DNA from: Pyrenula massariospora
Taxonomy: Eukaryota; Ascomycota; Eurotiomycetes; Pyrenulales; Pyrenulaceae
Direction of reading: 5' to 3'
Assembly (NCBI GenBank): GCA_021030905.1
Contig: JAGFMI010000023.1
Coordinates: forward strand, 372,001-436,000
DNA length: 64,000 nucleotides
Shown here: positions 44,792 to 56,700 of the stretch, one piece after another
Layout of the letters: every line of letters begins with the position of its first letter
Position numbering within the stretch: the stretch's first letter is position 1
Made by a program: the position numbers and the translations under genes
Notes under the pieces: generated by a model
The model's input: the letters and a program-made list of their open reading frames with translations, nothing else
Database searches by the model: none
Told to the model about the DNA's origin: nothing

Positions 44792-46612
44792 TCAGTGTCC
44801 CTTAACATCCCCCCTCCCCAGCCCCCTCGCCCTCTCCCACCACATCTCCGCCGCCTTCTTCAACCCCCCATCCCCCAGACACCCCTCCTCAACCGCCCTC
44901 TCAACCCTCCCCTTGACCTCATCCCCCGGTTCTCCATCCCCGGGCCAAACCCCCACCAACCCCGCGTTCCGCGTACTAGGAATCCGCATCAGATTCCGCG
45001 TGACATCGAACCCGAGATCGCGCGCCAGACGCTCGACGTGCGCCGTCAGGCTGGCGTAGGTCGATTTCGAGAGGTTGGTTCCGCCGCGACCGAGGGACTT
45101 GAGGTCGCCTGTTTCTGCTGGGCCTTTGGCGGGACGCGCGGATGGCCCGTCGTCGTCGTGATTGTGATTGTGAGGTGCTTCTTCTTCAACCCCGTTTTCG
45201 TTTTCATTGTCTCTCTTGTCCCTCGCGTTCTCTGCATCTCCACCCCCCTTCGTCGGCGGCGGGGGATATCGATACCTCCTCCCCGACAACCCATGCGAAC
45301 AGCACGGAATCACCAGCCACGCACACCCCGCCAGCGCAGCCAGCAGCGGCGTCCACACCGTCAGCTCGTCCGCATGGTTACTTATAACAAACGTCCCCGG
45401 CCCAAACACCCCGTCACACACCTCCCCCTCCCCCACTCCATCACCGAGCACATCCAGCAACGGCCGCGGCACGCAAACCACCTCCCTCAGCCGCGCTTTC
45501 GTCTCGTCCGGGAAGAGCAGCGGATGCGCCCAGCTCTTCCTGCGCCTTGCGTCGAACCCCCACCCCTCATACCCCTCCGCCAGGAGGATGTGCACCAGCA
45601 CGCCGTTGCCGCAGGCTAGGTCCACAAACCCCGTAAACCCTGCCCCCCCTCCTTCTTCTCCCGTCCCACGCTCCGCCTGGCGGCGTTCACAACCCGGCAC
45701 GACCCCGTAAATCCGGCGCCACAGCTCGACGAGGAAAGCGGCGATGCCGAGGTCCTCGAAGACGTGTTTTTCGGGGGGGGTGTGCTCGGCCCAGTGCGCG
45801 AGGAGGTGCGGGGCGTAGAGGGATTTGAGGCGGGTGTAGGTGTTTTGGGTGAGGTGGCGGGGGAGGAGGGGGTCGGTGGGGCTAGGCTGGGGGGTGGAGT
45901 GGGAGAGGCGGGTGTAGGTGGAGAGGAGGGAGAGGAGGGTGCGGTGGAGGCGGGTGGTTGAGGTTGGGGTGGTGGGGATGGAGGGGGAGGGGTAGGGGAG
46001 GATGTGGAGGGATATGGTGGAGGATGAGGAGGGAGATTGTGTAGGAGGGACGGGGATTGGATTGTAGGTGAATAGGAAGGCTAATGCTTTAAGTGGAGGG
46101 TGATACCAGGGTATTTTTTCGGCGAACCGGGCGTGAGGTCTGTACACGAGGAGGTAGTTCTCGCCAGATTTCCCCTCAGAGATCAGATGCTGCTCGTAGA
46201 ATTGGCAGGTCTGACACAGGGCTTCGTCGACGTTTGGGTTTCGGGGGATAAGCCGTCTTACGACGCTCCTCTCCAATGTCCATCCTTCCCCTACATCACT
46301 TTCACCCTCCCACACTTCGACCTCCTTAGGCTGTCTCTCGTCCTCGTCGATCCCATCGATATCTCCCATGGCGATTTGTTCAAGCTGTGCCGGCGTCTTG
46401 AGCTCCCCTGTGCTGTCCCACAGGATGTCCGCGCGAAAGAGGTGTGTGGAATTGAGGTTGGGATTACGGATCAGGGCGTTGGCAACGGAGTGGAAGATTG
46501 CGGGGGTGAGAGATGGAGTGGGAGTAGAATAGGATGACGAGGAGAGCCAGTGTGCTGTTTCATTGGACAGGGGGGAAGGAAGTAGTTGGGGGATTGGGCC
46601 GGTGGAAGACAT
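44792..46612 (-). CDS. TRM44: tRNA (uridine-44-2'-O) methyltransferase
   Basis: One open frame of 606 residues. The SAM-binding motif FVDLACGNGVLVHILLAEGY followed by GFDARRRKSW is the hallmark of Trm44. The downstream GTFVISNHADELTVWTPLLA and LVIPCCSHGL blocks also match. The family methylates the 2'-hydroxyl of U44 in tRNA-Ser species in the cytosol. Two inserts are unusual. One is a Ser/Thr/Pro-rich stretch (coded about 45890-46040). The other is a charged insert between the PCCSHGL block and the final Cys-free tail (RYPPPPTKGGG then acidic residues). The end KSTYASLTAHVERLARDLG is typical of the family. The gene is strongly GC-rich at third positions, which creates long mirror frames on the other strand. 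Confidence 0.93.
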   Translation of the reverse strand: MSSTGPIPQLLPSPLSNETAHWLSSSSYSTPTPSLTPAIFHSVANALIRNPNLNSTHLFRADILWDSTGELKTPAQLEQIAMGDIDGIDEDERQPKEVEVWEGESDVGEGWTLERSVVRRLIPRNPNVDEALCQTCQFYEQHLISEGKSGENYLLVYRPHARFAEKIPWYHPPLKALAFLFTYNPIPVPPTQSPSSSSTISLHILPYPSPSIPTTPTSTTRLHRTLLSLLSTYTRLSHSTPQPSPTDPLLPRHLTQNTYTRLKSLYAPHLLAHWAEHTPPEKHVFEDLGIAAFLVELWRRIYGVVPGCERRQAERGTGEEGGGAGFTGFVDLACGNGVLVHILLAEGYEGWGFDARRRKSWAHPLLFPDETKARLREVVCVPRPLLDVLGDGVGEGEVCDGVFGPGTFVISNHADELTVWTPLLAALAGCAWLVIPCCSHGLSGRRYRYPPPPTKGGGDAENARDKRDNENENGVEEEAPHNHNHDDDGPSARPAKGPAETGDLKSLGRGGTNLSKSTYASLTAHVERLARDLGFDVTRNLMRIPSTRNAGLVGVWPGDGEPGDEVKGRVERAVEEGCLGDGGLKKAAEMWWERARGLGRGDVKGH

Positions 46613-47272
46613 GGTTTGTCTATGGGCATGATATGAAGGAGATTATAGAGGCTTAGATGAAGATCTAGTAATCGCTATGACAATATGAGAGAAAATAAGC
46701 GTTTACTTTGACATCCCACATTCTTCCCACGGGAAGAACGGCTCGAAAGAGCTGTAGTCGAGCGAAGATGCTGCTCGTGTTAAAGTTATGGTAAATTCCC
46801 CTTTTCACAGCGTAAATCGGATCTCACGACAGCTGCAGGTTCGCCTGTCGAAACCGTACCCACCAAAAGTCCTAGCTTGAGACTAAAGGTAGAAAACTTT
46901 GCTGTGATAATAATTTTATAATATCGTCAAGTACGACTTTAAGTCTCGAGGGGAGTTGACTTTAGACAGGCTATCGTAGACGATTTTGTTTATCGAAAAT
47001 GACACCGCCAAAGGTATTTACGCACTATCGTCAAGGAGGGATTGAAAATGTCAACGTGGAAGAATGCAGTTCAAGTTATTCTTGTAGACGAAGATAAATC
47101 TACATGAGGTGGAAATTATAGTATTTCATCTGATTGAAAAACTGGTCAGACAACTATAATCGATTGCTTCAGTCAAAGCGCTCAAATTAGCGTACACCTG
47201 CTTCATGCTTCTGTTTTTACTCTCAGCCTCCCTCCCGCCTTACTTAGGACACTACAACCTGATGAATTTCGC
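46613..47272. other. Intergenic, no gene seen
   Basis: Promoter of TRM44 and 3' region of the malate synthase gene. It is AT-richer than its flanks (several ataattttat-like runs around 46900). No gene is recognised. Confidence 0.4.
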
Positions 47273-48942
47273 TCACAACTTCGCAGCTGGTCCAACCGCC
47301 GTGATCTCATTATACAGTAAGCTGGTCAAAAAGTCGGCGTAATCCTCTCCTGTGACCTGACCCATGAAATATTGCGCAGCAAGATGATATTTATTGCCTT
47401 TCGGCGCCTTACTCGACAATTCATCAGCTTGTTCTTTCAACAGCTGCTGCGCGTAAGCCTTTGTGACTGTCTTGCCCTCTGCTGTCTTAATGCCGTGCTT
47501 GCACCACTGCCATAGCTGCGAGCGAGAGACTTCAGCAGTGGCAGCGTCCTCCATGAGGTAATTAATCGGGACGCATCCGATACCGCGTAGCCAGCCTTCC
47601 ATGTAGCCAAGGCCAATATTAAGATTCTTGCGGATGCCGTCTTCGGTAATGGTGCCGGGCATATTCATGTTCAAAAGGTCGTTACCAGTAACGTGTACAT
47701 CTTCGCGGCGATTGAACAGCTGGTTAGGGGTGGGCATATGCTTGTTAAAGACGTCGGACGCGATAGCGGCAAGGGCGGGATGAGCAACCCAGGTACCGTC
47801 GTGACCTGCACGGACTTCACGGAGCTTGTCCTGACGGACATTATTCATTGCTGCATCGTTGGCTTCCTTATTGTCCTTGATCGGGATCTGAGCCGCCATT
47901 CCGCCCATGGCGTGAACACCGCGGCGATGGCAGGTTTTGATGAGAAGACGTACGTAAGCGTCCATAAAAGGTACGGTCATCGTCACAGCGGAGCGGTCAG
48001 GGAGGACGAAATTCGGATTCTGGCGGAATTTCTTGATCACGGAGAAGATGTAGTCCCATCGTCCGCAGTTCAAACCAGAGCTATGGTCTCGGAGCTCGTA
48101 GATGATCTCGTCCATTTCAAAGGCGGCAGTGATGGTTTCAATAAGGACTGTGCCTCTGATCGTACCTCTGGGCATGCCGATGTAGTCTTGTGCTAGGTTG
48201 AAGGCATCGTTCCACAGGCGCGCTTCAAGGTGAGACTCCATCTTTGGTAAGTAGAAATATGGGCCAGTCCCTCTCTTGACAAGTTCTTCGGCGTTGTGGT
48301 AGAAATATAGGCCAAAATCGAAGAGAGAGCCCGAGATTGGCTCGCCGTCCACTGTAAAGTGTTTCTCTTCCAAATGCCACCCACGAGCACGTGCGATGAG
48401 AGTGGGCAAGACTCGGTCTGTGCGAAGCTTATACTCCTTTTCACCCTGCTTGAAGTCGACTTGCTTGCGGATCGCATCGTAGAGGTTTACCTGACCACCG
48501 ATCATATTCTCCCAAGTCGGTGCGCTTGAATCTGCGACATGTTAATATGGCTCTTGATAACTTGTTTGATTGGCCAACCTTCGAAGTCTGCCATATATGT
48601 CCACACATTGGAATTAAGGGCATTCACCACCATCTTCCTGTCTGTTGGGCCTGTGATCTCCACGCGCCTGTCCACCAAGCCAGGGGCTGGCGGTGCTCCT
48701 CTCCACGTTTCATTCTCTCTGATGTGTTTGGTCTCTGGTAGAAAGTCTGGTAGGACACCTTTGTCGAGCTCAGCCTGTCTGATCACTCGTCGCTGTAAGA
48801 GCGCTTTCCGAGTAGGGTTGAAGGTTCGGTGCAGGAGGGCGAGAAATACGCAGGCGTCCTTTGTGAGAATCTTCTTCGCGTCGTTGTTGACTGTGCCATG
48901 GATGGCAACGTCGTTGTAGATAGCATCCATATTTACACCCAT
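47273..48942 (-). CDS. Malate synthase, peroxisomal/glyoxysomal
   Basis: Two exons, 48579-48942 and 47273-48531, give 540 residues, the normal length for fungal malate synthase. The splice makes [21 protein letters not shown], a family core block. Others are [16 protein letters not shown], the PROSITE-type signature [17 protein letters not shown] and [14 protein letters not shown]. The protein ends in Ala-Lys-Leu, a PTS1 import signal. It condenses acetyl-CoA and glyoxylate to malate in the glyoxylate cycle, needed for growth on acetate, fatty acids or ethanol. In moulds such genes are usually induced by acetate or lipid and repressed by glucose. I did not identify a FacB-type site with confidence in the upstream region. 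Confidence 0.97.
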
Positions 48943-49906
48943 GTTGAATCTGTGAATGTGCAACAGTAGGAGATTGAAGAGATGCAGAGGGAGTAAAGGA
49001 GAGAACGATGACCTACGTCACAGCATTTGAAATGGAGTCGCGCAGGAAAGGCTTTCCCTTCAACCGCGGCAATTGCATGAAAGAAGCCAGCCCCAACCAT
49101 GAGCGAACTAACTCCGGCTTGAGCCTAAGAAGAGTTCCGAAGGTATGCCGTGGCAGTTGAGGGAGTCATGACATCTGGTTCATCACGGCAATGATGGGTG
49201 AAGATGTGGGGAATGCGGGTGGTCGAACGCTGCCCCTCATCTGCATCCTCAATTGAAATCTGGGGATAGCATGTCTTAAAACAGTAATTTGAACAGCATT
49301 GCGATCGAGAATCTCGAGCTATCTTGACCACCTCCATCACAACCTCTTGGCATGGTATCAACCTTTCTCTCTCTCTCTCTAGTAACCACCGTGCTATGCC
49401 AAACCGTTGATTGCGCCGCTGCCGAGGTACGTGACAAAATGATCCCGGAATCTCCCGATCTCGTGAGGGTTGTCTTCAAAATCTGCCACTTCACGCTGCG
49501 GTTCTCTCCTAAGCGAAAGATTTCGTGAGAATATGATACAAACTTTCTTCGTATTGAAAGACCATGGGGATGGAAAGTGTTGGAAGGCACATTGTGTGGA
49601 GGTTGATCCGAATAGCAGCAAATTATACAAACCGCATCCGTGTTCCAAAAATGCAAAGTCTAAACACTGCTTGGAGGCCTCTATCTAAGATATTCCCTGA
49701 TACCATGATTTCATAATCCCTTCTGAATAGGCTCATGCTGGCACCAGTCATATCCATGCGCTTGCCGCTAATGAAGATACCATCTAAGCTCTAACGCAGC
49801 TTTGTCGATACACTATCCGCGTTGTGATAATTGCTAAATCGTAAACATGTTGCCGATAATGCAATCTTGCCGAGGTGATGGTAGCGATCATTGCCATCAT
49901 CTCTCT
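48943..49906. other. Promoter of malate synthase and intergenic DNA
   Basis: No gene is recognised. A short (TC)n microsatellite lies around 49366-49380. Regulatory sites cannot be named with confidence. Confidence 0.4.
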
Positions 49907-50602
49907 CTAGATGTACTCCATCACCGGCTTCTGGTTGTAGTCGAATGTCAATGCGTCGAATGGAAAGCAGTCGCTAACGTTGCCTGAGGGAACGTTGGTG
50001 GCGTTCTTGATCGCAGCGTACACCGCAAAGACGTCTGGCGAGTCCCAGTTTGGGCAAGCCATGAAGCCCGTGGCCCCTAGAACGTATGTTGTAAGGTGGC
50101 CATATGTATCGTTGTGGCCTTTCTCGTAATGCAAAGGTAGTAGTACTGCTCCAGGCGGATAGCTCGCAGAATGTGCCTTGGTGAACCCCAAATGACCATC
50201 TGCAGCAACGTAGGCCATCTGACCCCCAGGTGCGGTCACATACTGTTGTAGATAATGTTAGCATTGCATAAGTAAATGTGTGGAAGTCGCGTCTCTCACT
50301 AGACTTCCGGTATTGACAAACGCTAAGCTGCTACCGTTGGAGCACAAAGATCCGTCCGTAGAGCAGCTGGCCGTGCTGAAACCCCCAAGGTAGATATTAT
50401 TTCCTGACGCCGTCCACGTCAGGGTATGAGGTGTTGATCCAGGGAGGGCTGTTGTGCTGAAGACTTCATAAGGTGCGGTTGGATGCGGTGCTGGCCCTGC
50501 TACAGCCGAGGTGGCATTGACACTCGTGGTTTGGGTCGATTGAGCAAGTACATAAGTGGTAAGAACGAGGAAACTCGCAAGGATCTGGTCAAGTCGTTTC
50601 AT
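49907..50602 (-). CDS. Secreted protein of the fungal IgE-binding-like family
   Basis: Exons 50300-50602 and 49907-50242 (minus strand) give 212 residues. A signal peptide (KRLDQILASFLVLTTYVLAQS) is followed by a Ser/Thr-rich stretch and a compact domain. The blocks NNIYLGGFSTASCSTDGSLC, PGGQMAYVAADGHLGFTKAH and ATGFMACPNW match mould secreted proteins often labelled IgE-binding protein. The Pro-Gly-Gly-Gln motif, created at the splice, and four or more Cys support this. The function is unknown in the family, and some members are wall-associated or allergenic. There is no GPI signal. It is tandem with the secreted esterase gene about 0.7 kb upstream. Confidence 0.75.
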
Positions 50603-51280
50603 GGTGACAATGGTGCTGCTTGAGCGACTTGATAGCAGCAGGAGATAAGCTGAAGAGAAGTATTTAAGTTTGTAATGAGAGCAAGTTGGCAAAGAAAGGA
50701 GCTGCTGATATTGACAGTGTCGGAGATGACGAGCAGGCTACTTATGTTTGCGAGCAAGAGAGGTGGAGTTGAGTTTAATGAAGCCTGATGCGATGAAACC
50801 AGCTTTTGGACAAGCAGGCAGAGGCAAAGACGCGTTGGCTAATAGATTGGGAAGGCATGGCTTTCACTGCTGAGCATAGACGACAGGTGCAAGCTGCGAA
50901 GAGCCAGGAAAGTATCTTCACGGCACAGAAGTGAGGAAGGAGCCTCGTGACGGGAGAACAGCTGCAAAATTGGATAGTAGAATAGGTAGGAAGAAGGACT
51001 GGGTGTCTGGCGGAAACTGTTTGGTAGACAGTCTTGAATCTGACGTGAAGGAAATAAATCATAAGCGAGATGTTGCGAATAAGGTGGTTTACCACTTCAC
51101 AGATACTAGGGGTCTTTTAAAGGCAAGCTCCTGACACCTGCTAGCGTACTTAACCACGATGATGAAGTCTGTGCGACAATTCGGCAGCTTCTTACATATC
51201 TTTCAAGTGATCTCATATGCGATGACCCCGCGCGGAGGCATTTTGAATTTTGAATTTTTCTTCTCTTCAGTCTCACCTAC
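50603..51280. other. Intergenic between two secreted-protein genes
   Basis: Promoter of the IgE-binding-like gene and 3' end of the esterase gene. No other feature is recognised. Confidence 0.4.
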
Positions 51281-52730
51281 TCAATAAGCTTGTTCATCGT
51301 TCCAGTACAAGGTATGACTCTGGACTTCAGGACCGGTTGCACCAAACACATATCCAAATTGTAACTTCGCATATTGCATAAGATGACTCGCGATCTTGAT
51401 ATGACCAACATCGGTAGGGTGATACTGGAAGGTCGTCAGTAATAGGAGCTTTTCTTTTACAAATGGTACGTACTTGAGGTCCAATATCATTGTGCTGTAG
51501 AATGCCAGTCGTGTTAAAGTAGTGTACGAAGCCTGCATCAGCGTAATGGTCAACGACTTGTTGGATCTCTTCTAAAAAGCCCGCTCCTTGCTGAAATGTG
51601 TTGCCGACAGCGCCGAAACCGCTCCAAAGTGACTACGAGGAAAAGGGATTAGCTAGAAGCAATGTAAACGGCCCAGACAATTTGGCCTTACAAAGACAAC
51701 GATCTGTGTATTTGGCCATACTCGGTGAATGCCATCTATCAATTCGATGTAGCTGTCGTAAAATTGCTGGTGTGTCACGTTGTTCGAGGTATTATTGTCG
51801 TTGGTCCCGATATTGATCACCGTCAAATCTGCCGCAGGGTGTGCCGCAAAGTCCCATGGCTCTGTATTGTTACCGTAGATCTGGATTGCTCGGTAGGAGG
51901 TGTCTGAGGTTTGGAACCACTGATAAGCTTGTCCTCTCAGGTTGCCATAGCACTGCTTATCTGTCATCAAAGCCTTGTCAGCATCATATTGTTTCAAATC
52001 TTGTACGTGAATTCGTCGCGCGAGGCATCTTACCTGTCAAACAAATCCCTGGGTATGCCTAGCATTGTCAGCATTGCCTCTTTCCGCACTGAGAGGTTCT
52101 TACTGTGATCGAGAATTCGACGTTTCCCAGCCCTTCGGCAAAGCCCCATGACCATGAGGAGATGCCTTCGTATGTAGCATACTGTCCGGCGCTGAGTGAA
52201 TCCCCGATGATTTCGATGGTTTGTGGATAGTTCGGAATTTGGACAAGTCTACCATTTGCGCTCAACTTCACACCCGCAAGTTGGACACCTAGAGACCAAT
52301 TGGTGACTCTCATTTCAAATGTTTGGGAATCCCCAGCAGTAGTAAGATTGGCACCCGTCGTGGAAGCTGATACAAATTGATAGGTCGCATTGGCGGAAAC
52401 ATTAGCGAATTGCCAGTCTTGTCCGTCAATTCTCCAGGCAACCAAGACGCCCGGATCTGTATATTGACCGAATGTTAGTGCGACGTTGCTGCCAGTAAAA
52501 CCAAATTTGATGCCCGGCGCCGACCACCAAGATATATATTTACTATCCCATCTTCCTTTATAAGAAATTTCAGACGAATTCGGTGAGAAGTTTGTCCATG
52601 CAGAGCTATTTGACACTGCTAGAAGCGTCGCTCGGCCGGGATACGGATTATCTCTCAGTTGATCATTTTGATATATGTTTGCGACGACATGAGAAATGAA
52701 GTACACGAAGAAAAGAAAGACTGGACGCAT
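51281..52730 (-). CDS. Secreted SGNH/GDSL esterase, carbohydrate esterase family 2-like
   Basis: Five exons (52104-52730, 52034-52058, 51692-51960, 51474-51632, 51281-51424) give 407 residues. Exon 2 is only 25 nt, but its inclusion restores a clean frame (SITAYPGICLTDKQCYGN). A signal peptide opens the protein (MRPVFLFFVYFISHVVA). An N-terminal jelly-roll-like domain (residues about 20-185) precedes an SGNH hydrolase domain. The nucleophile Ser is in IEIIGDSLSAGQ. The Gly-Thr-Asn-Asp block is INIGTNDNN. The C-terminal Asp-x-x-His pair is probably in PTDVGHIKIASHL. This two-domain order is that of CE2 acetyl-xylan/glucomannan deacetylases. Several N-glycosylation contexts are present. It probably acts on plant cell-wall sugars. 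Confidence 0.85.
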
Positions 52731-53745
52731 CTTGGACAACCACAAAGGGAGACACCGGCCTACACTCCGGGCTACGTCTGGTGACAGAGCAGACGATGGC
52801 TCTTATATGGAGTACTATATCTAGAGCTGCGGAAGCTCTCAATATCCATTTGGCCGTAGGGCCATATATGGCCTTGGAACGACACATGTCGCTGTCGATC
52901 ATAGGCAGGAGATTTTCTAGGAACTTGCATACAGGCCGAACAGTGGACAACGACTTTCCGTTCCTGACTAGACATCTGCAAGTAAATGATCAGGGTTTCT
53001 CAAAAATCCCCAAGCACGTCTGATTGTCAAGTTGATTCGCGTATTGCTTCCCCGCAATGAAGACCTGGTTCAAGAGCCCTGTCGGAGGCTCCACTGGCCG
53101 GTCCCAAAGAAGTTAGTTTCAAGATCACATTGTTCGTATTGATGGGAATTTATGACGGATCTGAAATCTGGAGGTCTGGAAGATGTCAAGAAAGACCGGG
53201 CTGGCGCCTGAACCTAGGAGAGGCTCTATGCGTAGGTATGTAGCAGTGAAAAGCTTCTGGAAAGCTAAGCGCTTTGGCAAAGCAGATTCTTGTCTTCCAA
53301 ATTGATCATATGTCATCAACACGTCGAGGAATTCAGGTTGTTATGGGATGCTCATCACAGGTTGCGCACAAGATCGTGCCTGAGTCTCCGCAACCTTCCC
53401 CTTGGCTGTAAGGAAGAAAATGTCCGTCGCCGCCAGCGGCTGAATCTCGGGATTGATGGACCCTTCGGGGCAAAAAAAGTTCGGCTGACAGATGCAATAC
53501 GCTGACCACAAACAGAATTTCACAAAAATTGCTGGATACTTGTTCCTTTCTCGAGGGAGCATCACGCTCAGCAGAGCGCCTGTTATTTTCCTTTTCCTTT
53601 TTCCCTAAATTAACTCCCTGCTCTCCACAAACACTTTGTGTTCTCACCTAGCGCTTTTGTTGCCAAATTTAGAGACAATAGACTTGTACGATACGCCCAG
53701 CCCCGACCTTTCATTTCCTTTAAACATAGACGAATCGGTTGAAGA
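52731..53745. promoter_or_regulatory. Promoter interval of two divergent genes
   Basis: About 1 kb separates the esterase start (minus) and the New1/Elf1 start (plus). A pyrimidine-rich stretch lies at about 53570-53620 upstream of the ATPase gene. No named site is recognised. Confidence 0.4.
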
Positions 53746-56700
53746 ATGCCACATTCGACATCTCCCACGCCGACCTCAGCCATGGCAACCATGATCACAA
53801 AAACCGCCATTCCGTCTGGCGCAGCTCCGTCTCAGGCAGATGTGAACGCCGTCTTGCAGACCGCACTCACAGCTGAATCGGCGCAAAATTCCCTTGACGC
53901 CGCTTACGCCCTGACGAACCTCTTAATGCAGTCGACCGGTGTCATAGGTTTATTGGGCTACGACATATTCTCTGAGACAAAGAAGGCGGCAGCAGATAAA
54001 AAGAATGGCGCGAAAAGAGAAAGCGCCATGTTCATATTGGGGGCAATGTTCGAGAGATTCCCACGAGAACAGCCTTTGAGTGAGGTTATCTTTCTTGAGT
54101 ATGACAATGGACTTCTACACCTCGCCCTTGACGCGTTGGCAGATAAAGGACCAAGTGTGAGAGAGTCAGCGCAATATGCTGTGGACGCGCTTTTCACGAA
54201 TCTACGCTCTGAGGCGCTCGTCGTTGGCCTCCTCCCTGCACTCCGAAGATACCTCTCAAAGCCGACTGGTAAATGGCAGGGGACAGTGGGCGCCTACCTA
54301 CTCTTAGGCAAAATGGCAGATAAGGCCCAGATGGGACAACAAAGTAAAGAGGAAGAAGCTGAAAAGGATTTCCTTCGCGAGTCAATGGGAAGGTGCCTCA
54401 AAGATTTAATTCCAGTTGTCGAGAGCGGTATGCATGACTTGAAAGCTGAAGTGGCCAAGCAAGCCGGAAAAACTATGATCAGTCTAACCACCTTGCTCTC
54501 GAACGACGATGTTGCCCCACGAATACCGTTGTTAATCGACACCATGAAGAATCCGTCCGCGCAAACCCTTCAAAAGGCTATTCACGCCCTCTCACAGACG
54601 ACATTTGTGGCGATCGTGACTTCCCCTGTTCTAGCACTTTTAACACCTCTCCTAGAACGGTCATTGAATACCCCGAACACATCGCAAGAGGTGCTCAGGC
54701 AGACAGTTGTGGTTGTGGAAAACCTTACAAAACTTGTTCATGATCCGGTTGAAGCTCGCACTTTCCTTCCAAAGTTAAAACCAGGGGTTCAAAAGGTCAA
54801 AGATGGAGCTTCGTTGCCTGAAGTACGAGATTTGGGTACACGTGCTATCAATGTCATCAACAAGGCTATGGGCGATGACCGGGATGGAGTGAGTTACGGA
54901 CAAATTTCTCGCACGACTACGGAAGATGTATTCAAAATATTACACCGCGAGATTCAGCAACAAGGGGGAATTTCCTCGACGGAGAAAGGGCTCGGGCAAG
55001 AAGCAGAGACCTATATCAGTGAAATGGTTCGTGAGGATGACAATCAACGAGCGATGCTTCGCATTAAAGACTCGATTACACCGTACCTTCAATCCCTTCT
55101 CTCTACCGACAAAACTTCGACAGTTGCTGAAGCCGTTTACCAGCACTTTGTGACTGAAGATGACCGTAAATTTGGCGCACCTGTGAAAGAGGAATCGGAT
55201 GAGGTCGAAATCGTTAATGCAGACTTTTCGCTGGCTTATGGTGGCATGCTGCTTCTCTCGCACACGAACCTTCGCCTACTAAAGGGCCACAGATATGGGC
55301 TTTGTGGTAGAAATGGTGCTGGCAAATCAACTCTTATGCGAAGCATCGCTGAAGGCAAGCTCGAAGGTTTTCCGAGCAAAGATGAGCTCAAGACATGCTT
55401 TGTAGAGCATAATCAAGGCGAGGATGCAGATCTCAGCATATTGGAATTCGTGTCAAAAGACCCCGAGCTATCTTCACAAGGTCGCGATAGAATTTCTGAG
55501 GTTCTCGGTGAAGTTGGTTTCACAGCTGGCCCTGAAGGTCGTCAATCGCACAAAGTTGGATCTCTTTCTGGTGGATGGAAAATGAAACTTGCCCTGGCGA
55601 GAGCTATGCTAATGGGTGCGGATGTGCTTCTACTTGACGAACCGACGAATCATCTTGACGTTACAAACGTCAAATGGCTCCAAGAGTATCTGAAGAAGCA
55701 TACCGAAATCACCTCGCTCATTGTTTCGCACGACAGTGGCTTCTTAGACGAGGTCTGTACTGACATCTACCACTATGAACAGAAGAAGCTTGTCTGCTAT
55801 AGAGGTAACCTAGCTGCCTTTGTGAAGGTTAAGCCTGAGGCAAAGAGTTACTACACCTTATCTAACGCCAACGCTCAATTCAAGTTTCCACCGCCAGGCA
55901 TTCTCACTGGAGTGAAGTCGAAAACAAGATCGATTCTACGGATGACGAACGTATCGTACACATATCCTGGGGCTGCAAAACCGAGTCTCATCGACGCTTC
56001 AGTAGCATTGTCTTTGTCCTCTAGGACCGCTATCATTGGCGGCAACGGAGCTGGAAAGTCAACACTCATCAAGGTACTCACTGGCGAGGTCATACCTCAA
56101 ATCGGAAAAGTTGAGAAACACCCTAATCTGCGTATTGGCTACATAAAGCAGCACGCGCTGGAACACGTTGAGATGCATATGGAAAAGACACCGAATCAGT
56201 ACTTGCAATGGCGGTACGCCAATGGCGACGATCGGGAAGTGTTGATGAAACAGACTCGCGTTCTTACAGTTGAAGACAGAGAGCAGATGGACAAGTGGAT
56301 TGATCTTGGAGACGGGAAGGGCGGTAGACAGATGGAAAACTTAATGGGCCGCCAAAAGCACAAAAAGGATTTTCAGTACGAAGTGTAAGTTACCTCGAGC
56401 AGTTTTTTCCACAGAGACTAATGGTTACCAGAAAATGGCGGGGCATGTTACCCAAATTCAACAGTCAAGTGTCTCGTGAGACTCTGCTTAAGTGGGGTTT
56501 CCAAAAGCTGGTTCAAGAATTTGATGACCATGAGGCATCTCGGGAAGGTCTTGGCTATCGCATTCTGGAGCCAAAAGTGATTGCGAAGCATTTCGAAGAC
56601 GTCGGCCTAGATCCGGAAATTGCCAATCACAACGAGATTTCGGGTCTTAGTGGTGGGCAAAAGGTCAAAGTTGTACTGGCAGGTGCTATGTGGAATAACC

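Noticed and set aside
44630-45619. Plus-strand frame of 329 codons opposite TRM44
   Set aside because: It is Arg/Pro/Thr-rich and mirrors the GC-rich third positions of the TRM44 frame. It has no domain, and TRM44 on the other strand has clear catalytic motifs.
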